DNA from: CAIUPE01 sp037131735 | GTDB taxonomy: Bacteria; Pseudomonadota; Alphaproteobacteria; Rhizobiales; Beijerinckiaceae | NCBI GenBank assembly: GCA_037131735.1 | Contig: JBAXQM010000011.1 | Coordinates: 1-64,000 of the forward strand | Length of the DNA: 64,000 nucleotides | Reading direction: 5' to 3' | Part shown: positions 36,391-45,180 of the stretch, piece by piece | How positions within the stretch are numbered: position 1 is the stretch's first letter | Layout of the letters: every line of letters starts with the position of its first letter | Translations under genes and position numbers: made by a program | Notes under the pieces: model-generated | Seen by the model: only the letters and a program-made list of their open reading frames with translations | What the model was told of the DNA's origin: nothing | Databases searched by the model: none

Positions 36391-36472
36391 ATCCAAAAGA
36401 CGCTGTACAGACCGTAGCCTCCCTCCGCTACCACCGATACAGCGGTTTCTTGTCCGGGCTGATCGAGAAGTG
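36391..36472 (+). repeat. Dispersed ~82-bp hairpin repeat, copy C
   Basis: Best-conserved copy: perfect outer stem CGCTGTA/TACAGCG, inner stem GTAGC/GCTAC and loop CTCCCTCC. Read on the minus strand, this copy is open for about 37 codons ending ...FWIELPKM-stop, and the peptide core YGLYSVFW is kept in all three copies, but stops lie directly upstream, so it is not a gene by itself. It may be a remnant gene tail or a palindromic element that keeps a frame open. Confidence 0.8.
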
Positions 36473-36642
36473 CCAACGCATTGATATCTTATTTTGTTTT
36501 CAGCTCTATACAGCCCCTTTCATGCAAGAGATGACTTCGATCGATTTGATCAGAGATCGAAATTTCTCTGCTGCCTAGACTGCTAACTCAGGGTCTTTCG
36601 TAAGGTCGTCTTTCAGATGATTAATCCCGAATAGTTAAAATT

Positions 36643-37083
36643 TTAATTTTTCGCGATTAACAGGTTCTCACAAATTCTTTTTGCTTCTGGTCCAATCGGG
36701 GTCGGACGCCGCGTCGTTCGATCAACGGCAACGTGAACATATGTGCCTTGAGCAGCGGGCCGATCCTTTCCGATTTGAAACAGTGCGGGAAGATAAGTGA
36801 GGCTCGACGTCCCGATCGTCTCGATTGCCAAGGCGACTTCGACTTTGTCGGATTGTTTGATTTCTAAAAAATAATCGCAAGCATGTCGAGCAACAACACA
36901 CATCGGATCAAAATCTCTTTGGAAGAGCCCCACTTCAGCGAGCCATTTATTCACCGTTGTATCGAAGAATTCGAAAAAAATAGCATTATTGACGTGTCCA
37001 AAACGGTCAACATCGTTCCACCGAAGATCAATCGGGCGAAAATAACGATATTGATCGCGCATACGTGGAATCGGTCTTGTCAT
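36643..37083 (-). CDS. Acyl-CoA thioesterase, 4HBT/YbgC type
   Basis: A 146-residue single hot-dog domain. The motif WNDVDRFGHVNNAIFFEFFD carries the catalytic Asp region and HVNN typical of 4-hydroxybenzoyl-CoA thioesterase-like proteins. It is transcribed towards repeat copy C, opposite to the itaconate-type cluster. It could recycle CoA from stalled acyl-CoA esters of the neighbouring CoA pathway (inference). Confidence 0.88.
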   Translation of the reverse strand: MTRPIPRMRDQYRYFRPIDLRWNDVDRFGHVNNAIFFEFFDTTVNKWLAEVGLFQRDFDPMCVVARHACDYFLEIKQSDKVEVALAIETIGTSSLTYLPALFQIGKDRPAAQGTYVHVAVDRTTRRPTPIGPEAKRICENLLIAKN

Positions 37084-37672
37084 TTAATATCCTGAATGCT
37101 TCAAAAGCTGAGCATTAATTATAAAAATCAAATGGTGCCTTGAGAAGAGTCTTATTCGAATTTGGCTCATGACCTTACTCTGCGCCCCAATTATATCCGA
37201 GTGATCTTAGTAAACACCAAGATCAACACCAATTCAACATTGGATAGCGTGTTCGCCGCTGCCAAATTTCTTGTCCCGGTTGCACATGGTGAGGCTGTCG
37301 TGCATCCCTACAATATTTGTGTTCTAGAGGATATTAAATCCATACTTGCTGATCTTGTTTCGTTGCTATTGTTTTTTGCAAAAGACGCGTCTGCCTAGGG
37401 CCATAGACCCGCAAGTCGGAATGGGGACGATCTCCCGACTGATCGCTGACTTGTTAAGCCTCAGATTTATAGCAATTAGCACGTTATCAGTCCCTCTTTT
37501 TAAAAAATTAGAAAGCTGTTATAGTTTTTTCGGCTGAGGTGGTGGTAGCGCATCGAACTCCTTCGCCTTCTAAATCAAGGAAGTTGCGAGTTTATCAACT
37601 CATCCACTTCAACAGGTTACAGTAAGTTGCGCTTCAAACTGCTGAAATAAGAGTAAAATAAAGTGTGCGCAG
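37084..37672. other. Spacer with possible gene remnant
   Basis: Divergent spacer between the thioesterase and LysR genes. A plus-strand frame from TTG 37162 to 37398 (78 codons, with FAAAKFLVPVAHGEAVVHPYNI) has normal-looking composition but no ribosome-binding site and no family I recognise; it may be a decayed gene. The rest shows nothing. Confidence 0.4.
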
Positions 37673-38599
37673 ATGGACATCAAACAGCTCAAATATTTTG
37701 TTGCTATCGCTGAAGAGGGCTCACTCTCGGCAGCGTCGGCGCGTCTGCATGTCGCTCAGCCATCGCTATCACAGCATGTGATCAAGATCGAAGAGGAGTT
37801 GGGGGTTCAGCTTCTGGACCGTTCGCCCCGCGGCATCGTGCTGACAGAGGCGGGACAAATTCTTTTGAAACACGCGCGTGACATTTACAAAAGCATGGAA
37901 ATTTGTCGCGCGGCCGTGCGTGAATCGGGCGGTGTACCGCATGGTTCCGTGTCGATTGGCCTGCCGAGTTCGGTGTCGATGGTTCTCTCCGTTCCACTCG
38001 CTGAAACCGTGCTTGTCGATTTGCCCAAAGTGAGACTTCGCGCCATTGAGGCGATGAGTGGCTTCATTAAAACTTGGCTAGAGGATCAGACCATCGATCT
38101 CGCATTTCTTTATGAGGTTGATAATCTGAAGAATTGCCACGTCCAGAAGTTAATGACCGAGGACCTGCATTTCTTTGCAGCATCCGACAATTGGCCGCTC
38201 AAAACGGCACCGGGTACGCCAGTGAGGCTTGCTGATCTTCATGCCCTTGATCTGATTCTGCCTTCGCAACATCATGGTCTGCGTCAGAGGATTGAAAGAT
38301 GCGCGCGCGAAATCAATTCTCAGCTTAATGTGATTATCGAAATGGATTCGCTGGCGCAGATTAAGGAACTTGTAACGCGCGGCAGCGGCTTCACCATTTT
38401 AGCGCGCGCAGCGGCGTATGATAGGGTTCAACGGGGGGAGTTGGTCTCGTCTCGTATTCTCGATGAGCACATGTCTCGCCCGATATTTCTCGTGCGTAAC
38501 CAAGCCAAGCCAATTACTGAAGCTTGCAAGGCCGTGGAGCGCATTACCCTTGACGTTGTTAATGACCTTGTGAAGCGTAAAATTTGGAATGCCACATAG
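37673..38599 (+). CDS. LysR-family transcriptional regulator
   Basis: A 308-residue full-length LTTR. The N-terminal HTH (LKYFVAIAEEGSLSAASARLHVAQPSLSQHVIKIEEELG) is followed by a periplasmic-binding-like effector domain starting GSVSIGLPSSVSMVL, closest in style to Nac/CynR-like regulators. It lies 21 bp upstream of the hydratase gene on the same strand, so it is probably co-transcribed with, and activates, the CoA-dependent dicarboxylate cluster. Confidence 0.93.
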   Translation: MDIKQLKYFVAIAEEGSLSAASARLHVAQPSLSQHVIKIEEELGVQLLDRSPRGIVLTEAGQILLKHARDIYKSMEICRAAVRESGGVPHGSVSIGLPSSVSMVLSVPLAETVLVDLPKVRLRAIEAMSGFIKTWLEDQTIDLAFLYEVDNLKNCHVQKLMTEDLHFFAASDNWPLKTAPGTPVRLADLHALDLILPSQHHGLRQRIERCAREINSQLNVIIEMDSLAQIKELVTRGSGFTILARAAAYDRVQRGELVSSRILDEHMSRPIFLVRNQAKPITEACKAVERITLDVVNDLVKRKIWNAT

Positions 38600-38620
38600 A
38601 ATCGGAAAAGCTGAGAAGCC

Positions 38621-39436
38621 ATGGAAGAGTTGAATGCTTGTATTGGGCGCATGATTGAGCGACGCGATGTAATTAGCGAGCGGGTGATTGCGGAATTTGA
38701 GGCAACATTTTCACCTCATCTCTTCGCGAGTGGCGCGGTGCCTCTTGGCGTTCAGTGGTGTCTATCGCCTGATATCGTCGCGCCAGACCAAATCGGGAGT
38801 GATGGCCATCCCAAGCTCGGTGCGTTTCTCCCCGATGTCGGATTACCGCGCCGCATGTGGGCAGGGGGTGAAGTCACTTACCACGGACATTTCAATGGCG
38901 GTGACGTCGTCAAAAAACATAGCGAGATTGCCGATGTGTCCTTCAAAGAGGGCAAGAGCGGAAAGCTTTGCTTCTTCAAGGTGAATCATCGTTATTTTGT
39001 CGGCGATCGGTTGATCCTCGTTGAGCGGCAAGATATCGTTTATCGCGAGGCGGGGACTGCGGGCGCGATTGTGCCGCAACCGGCCGAGAGTCCACAGGGA
39101 CAGGTCTGGAGCGTAGCGCCGACCTCAACCATGTTATTCCGCTATTCCGCAATGACCTTCAATGGTCATCGCATTCACTATGATGATCCTTACGCGCGGA
39201 ATGTTGAATTCTATGAAGGCCTTGTCGTTCATGGCCCCTTGCAGGCAACGCTGATGTTGAACCTTGCGGCCACTGCGCTGGGTCGTGCGCCCACGAGATT
39301 CTCCTATCGTGGTGTTTCGCCGCTCATTCTCGGTGCGCCGTTTCTTGTTGATGCTGTGAAAAGCGGCGGTACTATCGACTTGCGGACCATTTCATCGTCC
39401 GGCGTCGTCACGATGACGGGACAAGTGGCGGCATAA
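38621..39436 (+). CDS. MaoC-like mesaconyl/itaconyl-CoA hydratase
   Basis: A 271-residue double hot-dog protein of the FAS1-like/MaoC dehydratase type. It begins with a regulatory-type N-terminal fold (LSPDIVAPDQIGSDGHPKLGAFLPDVGLPRRMWAGGEV) and contains the hydratase motif around RYSAMTFNGHRIHYDD with the His and Asp of the active site. This layout matches mesaconyl-C4-CoA and itaconyl-CoA hydratases. With the following CoA-transferase and CitE-like lyase it would convert itaconyl- or mesaconyl-CoA to citramalyl-CoA. Confidence 0.85.
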   Translation: MEELNACIGRMIERRDVISERVIAEFEATFSPHLFASGAVPLGVQWCLSPDIVAPDQIGSDGHPKLGAFLPDVGLPRRMWAGGEVTYHGHFNGGDVVKKHSEIADVSFKEGKSGKLCFFKVNHRYFVGDRLILVERQDIVYREAGTAGAIVPQPAESPQGQVWSVAPTSTMLFRYSAMTFNGHRIHYDDPYARNVEFYEGLVVHGPLQATLMLNLAATALGRAPTRFSYRGVSPLILGAPFLVDAVKSGGTIDLRTISSSGVVTMTGQVAA

Positions 39437-39546
39437 CGCCCTGATCTTCAGGCCATAGCAAATTCCTATACCCAGATGAACAACTGTGTATTTCCGAAGC
39501 CCACGCTCGGTGTGGAAAATTCCTGATTGCGAACAGGACGCGATCG

Positions 39547-40692
39547 ATGAAAGACCTAGCAGGCATTACAGTTGTGGCGTTGGAACAGGCGGTCGCGGCA
39601 CCCTATGCCTCGAGCCGACTTGCTGAGGCGGGCGCACGGGTAATCAAAATCGAGCGCCCCGAAGGCGACTTTGCGCGCGGCTATGACTCGCTTGTCAAAG
39701 GGGAAAGCGCCTATTTCGTCTGGCTCAATCGTGGCAAGGAATCAATCCGGCTTGACGTCAAAAACCCTGAGGATCATGCGATCCTCACGAATATGATCGC
39801 GCAAGCCGATGTGTTTATTCAGAATCTGGCACCAGGTGCGGCGGCACGCCTAGGCTTTGGCGCCGACGAGCTGACACGACGTGACCCGCGACTTATTTAT
39901 GTTTCTATCTCGGGTTATGGCGAAGATGGGCCTTATCGCGATCAAAAAGCGTATGATCTTTTGATTCAGGCCGAGAGCGGCTTGTGCATGATCAGTGGAA
40001 CAGAAGAAGGTCCGGCGCGCGTCGGTGTTTCTGTCTGCGATATCGCGGCGGGCATGACATCTTATCAGGCTATCGTGCAGGGCCTTTTTGCGCGTGAACG
40101 GACCGGCAAGGGCCGTGTTATCGAAGTATCGCTGTTCCACGTGATGGCGGACTGGATGAATGTGCCCTATTTGCAATCGCGGTACGGTGGGAAAAAGCCG
40201 GCGCGCATGGGCCTCAAGCATCCCACAATCGCCCCCTATGGCGCCTATACTTGCGCTGACGGCAAAGCGGTTCTGATCTCCATCCAGAACGAACGCGAAT
40301 GGGCTCAGTTCTGTCAGGATGTTCTGGGCGATGCAGCAATCGCAACCGATGCGCGCTTTGCAAGCAATTCACTGCGCGTTGCCAATCGACCCGCTCTTGA
40401 GGCCATTATTGTTCCTGTTTTTGCCGCACTACCACGCGAGACTATTATCAAGAGGCTCGATCAAGCACGTATCGCCTTCGGTCGTTTGTCAGACATGGAT
40501 GATCTGATGGCGCATCCACAGAACCGGTATGTCACCGTAAAGACGAATGCAGGTGATATTGAAATGCTGGCGCCCGGGATGATCGTGCAGGGGCAAACAT
40601 CAGCCCTCGGTCCGGTGCCTTCACTGGGTGCGGATGACGAAAAATTGCGCGCTGAGTTTTCCGGAAAAAGCCACCACAAGCGGGCCATCTGA
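39547..40692 (+). CDS. Class III CoA-transferase (CaiB/BaiF)
   Basis: A 381-residue CoA-transferase. It starts VVALEQAVAAPYASSRLAEAGARVIKIERPEGDFAR and has the catalytic aspartate in KAYDLLIQAESG, with the usual C-terminal helical region. It would transfer CoA to a C5 dicarboxylate such as itaconate or mesaconate, using a donor such as succinyl-CoA. In Pseudomonas this step uses a class I type enzyme, while many proteobacteria use class III. A 110-bp gap precedes the gene; the lyase follows after 3 bp. Confidence 0.92.
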   Translation: MKDLAGITVVALEQAVAAPYASSRLAEAGARVIKIERPEGDFARGYDSLVKGESAYFVWLNRGKESIRLDVKNPEDHAILTNMIAQADVFIQNLAPGAAARLGFGADELTRRDPRLIYVSISGYGEDGPYRDQKAYDLLIQAESGLCMISGTEEGPARVGVSVCDIAAGMTSYQAIVQGLFARERTGKGRVIEVSLFHVMADWMNVPYLQSRYGGKKPARMGLKHPTIAPYGAYTCADGKAVLISIQNEREWAQFCQDVLGDAAIATDARFASNSLRVANRPALEAIIVPVFAALPRETIIKRLDQARIAFGRLSDMDDLMAHPQNRYVTVKTNAGDIEMLAPGMIVQGQTSALGPVPSLGADDEKLRAEFSGKSHHKRAI

Positions 40693-40695
40693 TCC

Positions 40696-41499
40696 ATGAG
40701 GCATGCGGCGACCTTCCTCTTTGTGCCAGGCGACAGGCCGGATCGCTTTGCAAAGGCCCTAGCCTCGGGGGCAGATTGTGTAATTATAGATCTAGAGGAC
40801 GCCGTTCAGCCCCAAGCGAAGGCTCAGGCACGCCAAGACATCCTTGCCGCCGAGATTGATTGGGCGCGTGTTGCTGTGCGCATTAATGATGCCAATTCGC
40901 CCCATTTTGAGAATGATCGGCAGTTTCTGCGGTTGTGCGCTGCATCCACGATTGTTTTGCCCAAAGCAGAAAGTGCTCACACAGTTGCCCAGATACGGGC
41001 TGCTTGCGCGCGCGATGTCGAGGTCATCCTATTGATTGAGACAGCGAGAGGGCTGGCCAATATGGCCTCACTACTGTCTGCACCCGGTGTCCGCCGCGCG
41101 GCTTTTGGTCATTTAGATTTCGCCCTCGATCTAGGCAGCGCTACCGATTGGGAGGCACTGATCTTTGCTCGATCGCAGATGGTGTTTCAATCACGCTTGG
41201 CAGGGGCGCTCCCCCCAATTGATGGCGTCACCACCGACTATAATGATGCCAAAACAGTGGCAGCGGATGCAGCTGCGGCCCGCCGCCTTGGTTTTGGTGG
41301 CAAACTTCTGATCCATCCCCATCAGATTGCGCCTGTAGCTTTGGCCTTTAAGCCAACTGCCAGCGACATTGCATGGGCCGAAAAGGTCATTGCCGCCAGC
41401 AACGACCAGCGCGGCGCTGTTGCGCTCGACGGAAAGATGATCGACAAGCCGGTCATTGAATCCGCACAGCGCATTTTGGCGAGAGCCAACCCGATTTGA
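40696..41499 (+). CDS. CitE/HpcH-family lyase, probable citramalyl-CoA lyase
   Basis: A 267-residue TIM-barrel lyase. FLFVPGDRPDRFAKALASGADCVIIDLEDAV is the CitE start; the metal-binding Glu and Asp are in LIETARGL and FGHLDFALDLG. Cleaving citramalyl-CoA to acetyl-CoA and pyruvate would finish the pathway begun by the two preceding genes. Other CitE-like reactions (malyl-CoA, citrate lyase beta) are possible. A weak hairpin without a T-tract follows at about 41524-41546. Confidence 0.9.
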   Translation: MRHAATFLFVPGDRPDRFAKALASGADCVIIDLEDAVQPQAKAQARQDILAAEIDWARVAVRINDANSPHFENDRQFLRLCAASTIVLPKAESAHTVAQIRAACARDVEVILLIETARGLANMASLLSAPGVRRAAFGHLDFALDLGSATDWEALIFARSQMVFQSRLAGALPPIDGVTTDYNDAKTVAADAAAARRLGFGGKLLIHPHQIAPVALAFKPTASDIAWAEKVIAASNDQRGAVALDGKMIDKPVIESAQRILARANPI

Positions 41500-41877
41500 T
41501 CGGTCGCGATGCCGGGTCGCTTTGCCGCTAAGACAAGATCTTAGGCAGGCTAATGATAAAGAATCGACGAAATCTTCCAATTCAAATTCGCGAATAGAAT
41601 TTTCAGCGCGACGGGAGGTTCGGTAGATTCCTGTAAAAAATTTTTCAGAATTGACTGAAGAAATTTTTCGATTTGCACATGTGGTCTGCACATGATTAGG
41701 ATTTTTATCATTTAATATCAATATATTAGATCAATATATAGTTCTGATATGCCTGACATAACAATTTGCTATTACTTTGCTCTTTACCGAAAGAAACAAT
41801 CTCCTTGTCTGGACCGAAAACGGTTCTTTGCAGAATTGGCCCTTTAGAGCCGCTGCAACTTCGAGGAGGAAGCAATC
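41500..41877 (+). promoter_or_regulatory. Control region of the long ABC/rhodopsin-like operon
   Basis: No gene is seen in these 378 bp. It holds an inverted repeat TTCAG-n6-CTGAA (about 41644-41659), two GCACATG copies (41675-41694) and a direct repeat ATCAATATAT at 41717-41726 and 41730-41739, candidates for regulator binding. A strong ribosome-binding site GAGGAGGAAG ends the region just before the GTG start of the binding-protein gene. Confidence 0.4.
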
Positions 41878-43053
41878 GTGAAGTTATTCAAAGCCAGTTT
41901 GGCCGTCCTTACAGCGGCCGCCATTATCTCGTTCTCGCCTGCCGCAAAAGCGACTGGCGTGGACGAACTGCCAAAAGACATTCAAGAAAAACTCTACAAT
42001 AAGACCCTGATGGACCCAGCCCAGCCACTGGGACCAAGCGCTTACCGCGACTTTAAGGCCAAGAAAGGCCCGCCTTGGAAGATCGGCTATGCCTCGTCTT
42101 ACGCGGGCAACACCTGGCGTGCCGGCGTTATGGACCGTTTGCAGAAAGTTGTCATTCCGAAGTGGAAGCAGCTTGGTCTTCTGTCGGACGTCATCATCAC
42201 CCAGTCGAACCTCGACGATAAAACACAGATCCAGCAGATGCGTCAGCTTGTGGATCAAGGGGTCGATGCCATTATCGTTTGCTGTTCAAACCCAACCGCT
42301 CTGAACCAGACGGTTGAGTACGCAAACAGCAAGGGTGTTCCTGTGTTTTCGGCAACCGGCTATCTAACATCTGGAAAGTCGATGAACTCGTCGTCCAACT
42401 ATTCGGTCGCGGGCAACATGTTGGGTGAATGGCTTGCCAAAGAAATCGGCGGCAAGGGCAATGTCCTGATCGTCGAAGGCATTCCAGGAACCTCGGCCTC
42501 GGACGCCCAGGATCGTGGTGCGAAGGCAGCGCTTGCCAAGTATCCAGACATCAAGATTGTCGGCTCGATTGCCGGCATGTGGACGGACCAAGTTGCCCAG
42601 GCCGAAATTCAGAAGTGGCTTGCGACCAATCCGGGCGAGCTTGATGGCATTCTGATCCAATCAGCTTCAGAATTGGGTGCTATCCGCGCTTTGAAGCAGT
42701 CTGGCCGTAAGATGCCGAAGATCACAATCGGCGGTGAACTCGGCGCTCTCTGCTACTGGCGCAAGAATCCAGATTTCATTTCGGCAGCTATCCAAACCTG
42801 GCCTCCAGGCGATGACTTCGAAATGACCTGGAACATCATGATGCGTACACTTCAGGGCCAGGGCCCGAAAGTGGCGTCGATCCTGACCTCGCCCTACTCG
42901 ATGAACATCGACGATCTGAAGAAGATCATGAACGAAGATTGCAACGAGGACTCTGATGGCTGGCATATGCCAGGCGTTGAGACGTGGGCTTCCAAGGCCT
43001 TCCTCGACAACTTCTTCCTGCGTCCTGCAGATCCTGAAGCCTACAAGCGGTAA
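41878..43053 (+). CDS. Sugar-type ABC transporter substrate-binding protein
   Basis: A 391-residue periplasmic-binding protein of the peripla_BP_4 type. The signal peptide (MKLFKASLAVLTAAAIISF, cleavage near AKA/TG) is followed by an unusual ~45-residue leader before the first strand KIGYASSYAGNTWRAGVMDRL. DAIIVCCSNPTALN and DGILIQSASELGAIRAL are the typical hinge-region strands. It starts at GTG 41878 behind GAGGAGGAAG. It opens the 18-gene plus-strand run. The ligand is probably not a simple sugar given the downstream enzymes (inference). Confidence 0.9.
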   Translation: MKLFKASLAVLTAAAIISFSPAAKATGVDELPKDIQEKLYNKTLMDPAQPLGPSAYRDFKAKKGPPWKIGYASSYAGNTWRAGVMDRLQKVVIPKWKQLGLLSDVIITQSNLDDKTQIQQMRQLVDQGVDAIIVCCSNPTALNQTVEYANSKGVPVFSATGYLTSGKSMNSSSNYSVAGNMLGEWLAKEIGGKGNVLIVEGIPGTSASDAQDRGAKAALAKYPDIKIVGSIAGMWTDQVAQAEIQKWLATNPGELDGILIQSASELGAIRALKQSGRKMPKITIGGELGALCYWRKNPDFISAAIQTWPPGDDFEMTWNIMMRTLQGQGPKVASILTSPYSMNIDDLKKIMNEDCNEDSDGWHMPGVETWASKAFLDNFFLRPADPEAYKR

Positions 43054-43065
43054 CATTCAACAAGG

Positions 43066-43093
43066 GGCCCGCGTACTTAACTGTGCGCGGGCC
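43066..43093 (+). terminator. GC-rich hairpin between binding-protein and ATPase genes
   Basis: Perfect 8-bp stem GGCCCGCG/CGCGGGCC with a 12-nt loop. There is no clear T-tract, so it may act more by protecting the binding-protein mRNA from exonucleases than by termination. Confidence 0.5.
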
Positions 43094-43105
43094 ACGTGAC
43101 TTTTC

Positions 43106-44731
43106 ATGGCCGTTGCAACTGTCGAGATTTCTGCCGTCCGAAAAACCTTCGGGCCTACCGTAGCGTTAGGAGGAGCAAACCTCCGCGCCTACGAAGGGGA
43201 GGTGCATGCCATTGTTGGCGGCAACGGGTCCGGCAAATCTACGCTTGCTAAAGTCATGTCCGGCGTTTTGATCCCGGATAGCGGGCAAGTTTCAATTCTT
43301 GGAAAATCCGCATCAACACCCGTCGAGGCGAAAGCGCTTGGCATTGCGAATGTGTACCAAGAAGTCCTCGTCGCTGATGAGTGTTCGGTCCTCGACAATC
43401 TCTATCTTGGTTCAGACAATCTGTTCAGCGCCAATATTGGAAACGCTGACAAAATTGAAAAGGCAGAGAAGCTTCTTTACGAGCTTCTGGGTTTTGATCT
43501 TGACGTGTCAACGCCCGTTGGCGAATTGCCACTATCTCTCAAGCAGTGGATCACCATTGCGCGTGCGTTGCTCACAGATCCTAAAGTTCTCATTCTCGAT
43601 GAGTCGTCCGCAGCCCTTGATTTCGATTCCACCGAGCGGCTGTTTAAAAAAGTCCGTGAGATGAAAGCCAAGGGCTGCAGCATTTTCATCGTCACGCACC
43701 GGATCGCAGAGCTTGTGCGAATCGCTGACCGCGCCACCGTTTTGCGCGATGGTGTTGATGTGGGCGCGCTTGCCAAGGAAGAAATCACCGAAGCACGCAT
43801 TCTCGAATTGATCGCCGGTACCGAGCGCGGCAAATCAGCAAGTACGCAGCAGGTCGCTGAAAGGAAAGGCGATCGTGCGGTGATGCGTGTTGATAATGCG
43901 CGCGTCTGGCATGATGGTGGTAAAATTAATTTCTCGCTTTATCCCGGCGAGATCGTTGGTGTCACGGGACTCGATGGGCAGGGGCAAGCGGATTTCGCGC
44001 GCTGCCTTGCGGGCGTGCAGCAACTGATCGCTGGCAAGATCAATATGTTTGACGGTATTGGCACTGAAGAAGTGAATGATCTCGCTACCGCCAAAGAGCA
44101 TCTTGTTTCTTACGTCTCCGGCGACCGCAAGAAGGAAGGCATCTTTCCCAATCTCAGCATCTTTGAAAATCTGCTGATGCCGATCTACCACGCCTCGCGC
44201 CTTGGCGGTTGGCTTAACCTCGTTAACCGCAGCAAGTTGCAGCCGATTTTCAAGTGGGAGTCAGACAAGCTTGCGGTGAAGATGGGATCGCAAGACAATC
44301 TCATCACGTCGTTGTCGGGTGGCAATCAGCAAAAGGTTTTGATCGCGCGCGCTTTCGCTGAAAAGCCGGAAGTGCTGATCCTGAACGATCCAGCGCGCGG
44401 TATTGATATTGGTGCCAAGCTTGATCTCTACCGCAACCTTCGGGACTTTGCCTCGAAGGGTAAGTCGGTCGTGTTTCTATCGTCTGAAGTCGAGGAATTC
44501 CTCAATCTATGCACACGCGTAATCGTGTTTCGCAATGGCGTGATTTCATCGGAATTCACACCGCCTTACAGCGGCCACGGATTACTCAACGCCATGTTTG
44601 GACGCAAAGACAGTGAGGATCTTGTTGGCGATGTCCATCATGAAGATGTCGAACAGGGCTTCGATCCGCTTTCAGTGCCGCCGAAGCATTGGGATAACGG
44701 CGGCGCCGTAGAGAAACCATTGCCACAATGA
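43106..44731 (+). CDS. Sugar-type ABC transporter ATPase with two atypical ABC domains
   Basis: A 541-residue RbsA-like ATPase. Domain 1 has an intact Walker A (GGNGSGKST) and Walker B (LILDESSAAL) but a strongly degenerate signature (LPLSLKQ). Domain 2 has the intact signature LSGGNQQK but no Walker A lysine (GLDGQGQAD) and reads LNDPARG where LDEPTRG is usual, replacing both acidic residues of Walker B. Only one composite site can be fully catalytic. A ~55-residue acidic, Pro-rich C-terminal tail extends beyond the family length. Confidence 0.92.
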   Translation: MAVATVEISAVRKTFGPTVALGGANLRAYEGEVHAIVGGNGSGKSTLAKVMSGVLIPDSGQVSILGKSASTPVEAKALGIANVYQEVLVADECSVLDNLYLGSDNLFSANIGNADKIEKAEKLLYELLGFDLDVSTPVGELPLSLKQWITIARALLTDPKVLILDESSAALDFDSTERLFKKVREMKAKGCSIFIVTHRIAELVRIADRATVLRDGVDVGALAKEEITEARILELIAGTERGKSASTQQVAERKGDRAVMRVDNARVWHDGGKINFSLYPGEIVGVTGLDGQGQADFARCLAGVQQLIAGKINMFDGIGTEEVNDLATAKEHLVSYVSGDRKKEGIFPNLSIFENLLMPIYHASRLGGWLNLVNRSKLQPIFKWESDKLAVKMGSQDNLITSLSGGNQQKVLIARAFAEKPEVLILNDPARGIDIGAKLDLYRNLRDFASKGKSVVFLSSEVEEFLNLCTRVIVFRNGVISSEFTPPYSGHGLLNAMFGRKDSEDLVGDVHHEDVEQGFDPLSVPPKHWDNGGAVEKPLPQ

Positions 44732-44765
44732 ATTGGAGTTTTGAAATGTCTTTCAGGAGGAAATC

Positions 44766-45170
44766 ATGAGCCGCATGGGTGGCCGCAAGGCCTTTGACCT
44801 CGAATGGGTTGAGCGCTGGGCACGTCAAGTGAACGAAGATCGCCGCTTGCCTGTGATTGGTCGCTTTTTCTCGGGCCGCTTTGTGCTGGGCATCGATGAC
44901 ACGGACTTTCTGATCGAAGTCAATAAAGGCAAGGTGCAGAAAATCGCCGAAGGGCTCGCACCTAACGATTTTGGCTTTGAATTCGCCTTGCGGGCATCAA
45001 GCGCCACATGGGGCAAGTTCGCGCAACAAATTCCACCGCCCATGTTCAATGACATCTGGGCCATGGCGCATCCACTTCACCGTCATTTGCGCATTGACGG
45101 CAATGCAATGACATTCTGGCAAAATCTGAGAGCTCTCACGCACATGCTCTCGCTCATGCGCAAGGCGTAA
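44766..45170 (+). CDS. SCP2-like small protein, copy 1
   Basis: A 134-residue protein resembling the SCP2 sterol-carrier fold, with a FALRASSATWGKFAQ helix, an IPPPMFNDIWAM loop and a HLRIDGNAM strand. Copy 2 at 57086 shares FALRAS, the PMF..IWA motif and the IDG/IEG strand. A strong ribosome-binding site CAGGAGG precedes ATG 44766. SCP2 proteins bind lipids or fatty acyl-CoA; here it could carry a hydrophobic substrate to the hydrolase encoded 10 bp downstream (inference). Confidence 0.65.
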   Translation: MSRMGGRKAFDLEWVERWARQVNEDRRLPVIGRFFSGRFVLGIDDTDFLIEVNKGKVQKIAEGLAPNDFGFEFALRASSATWGKFAQQIPPPMFNDIWAMAHPLHRHLRIDGNAMTFWQNLRALTHMLSLMRKA

Positions 45171-45180
45171 GGAGAGTTCG

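Larger units (their letters stand above)
35513..36642. other. AT-rich spacer with an orphan ORF, two hairpin repeats
   Basis: This spacer holds the orphan gene at 35669-36001, a GC-rich imperfect hairpin at 36297-36316 related to the one at 62427, and repeat copy C at 36391-36472. Apart from these, 36002-36290 and 36473-36640 show no gene on either strand. Confidence 0.6.

Noticed and set aside
37536..37600. tRNA-like stretch with GGTGGTAGCGCAT
   Set aside because: No acceptor stem or complete cloverleaf could be drawn.
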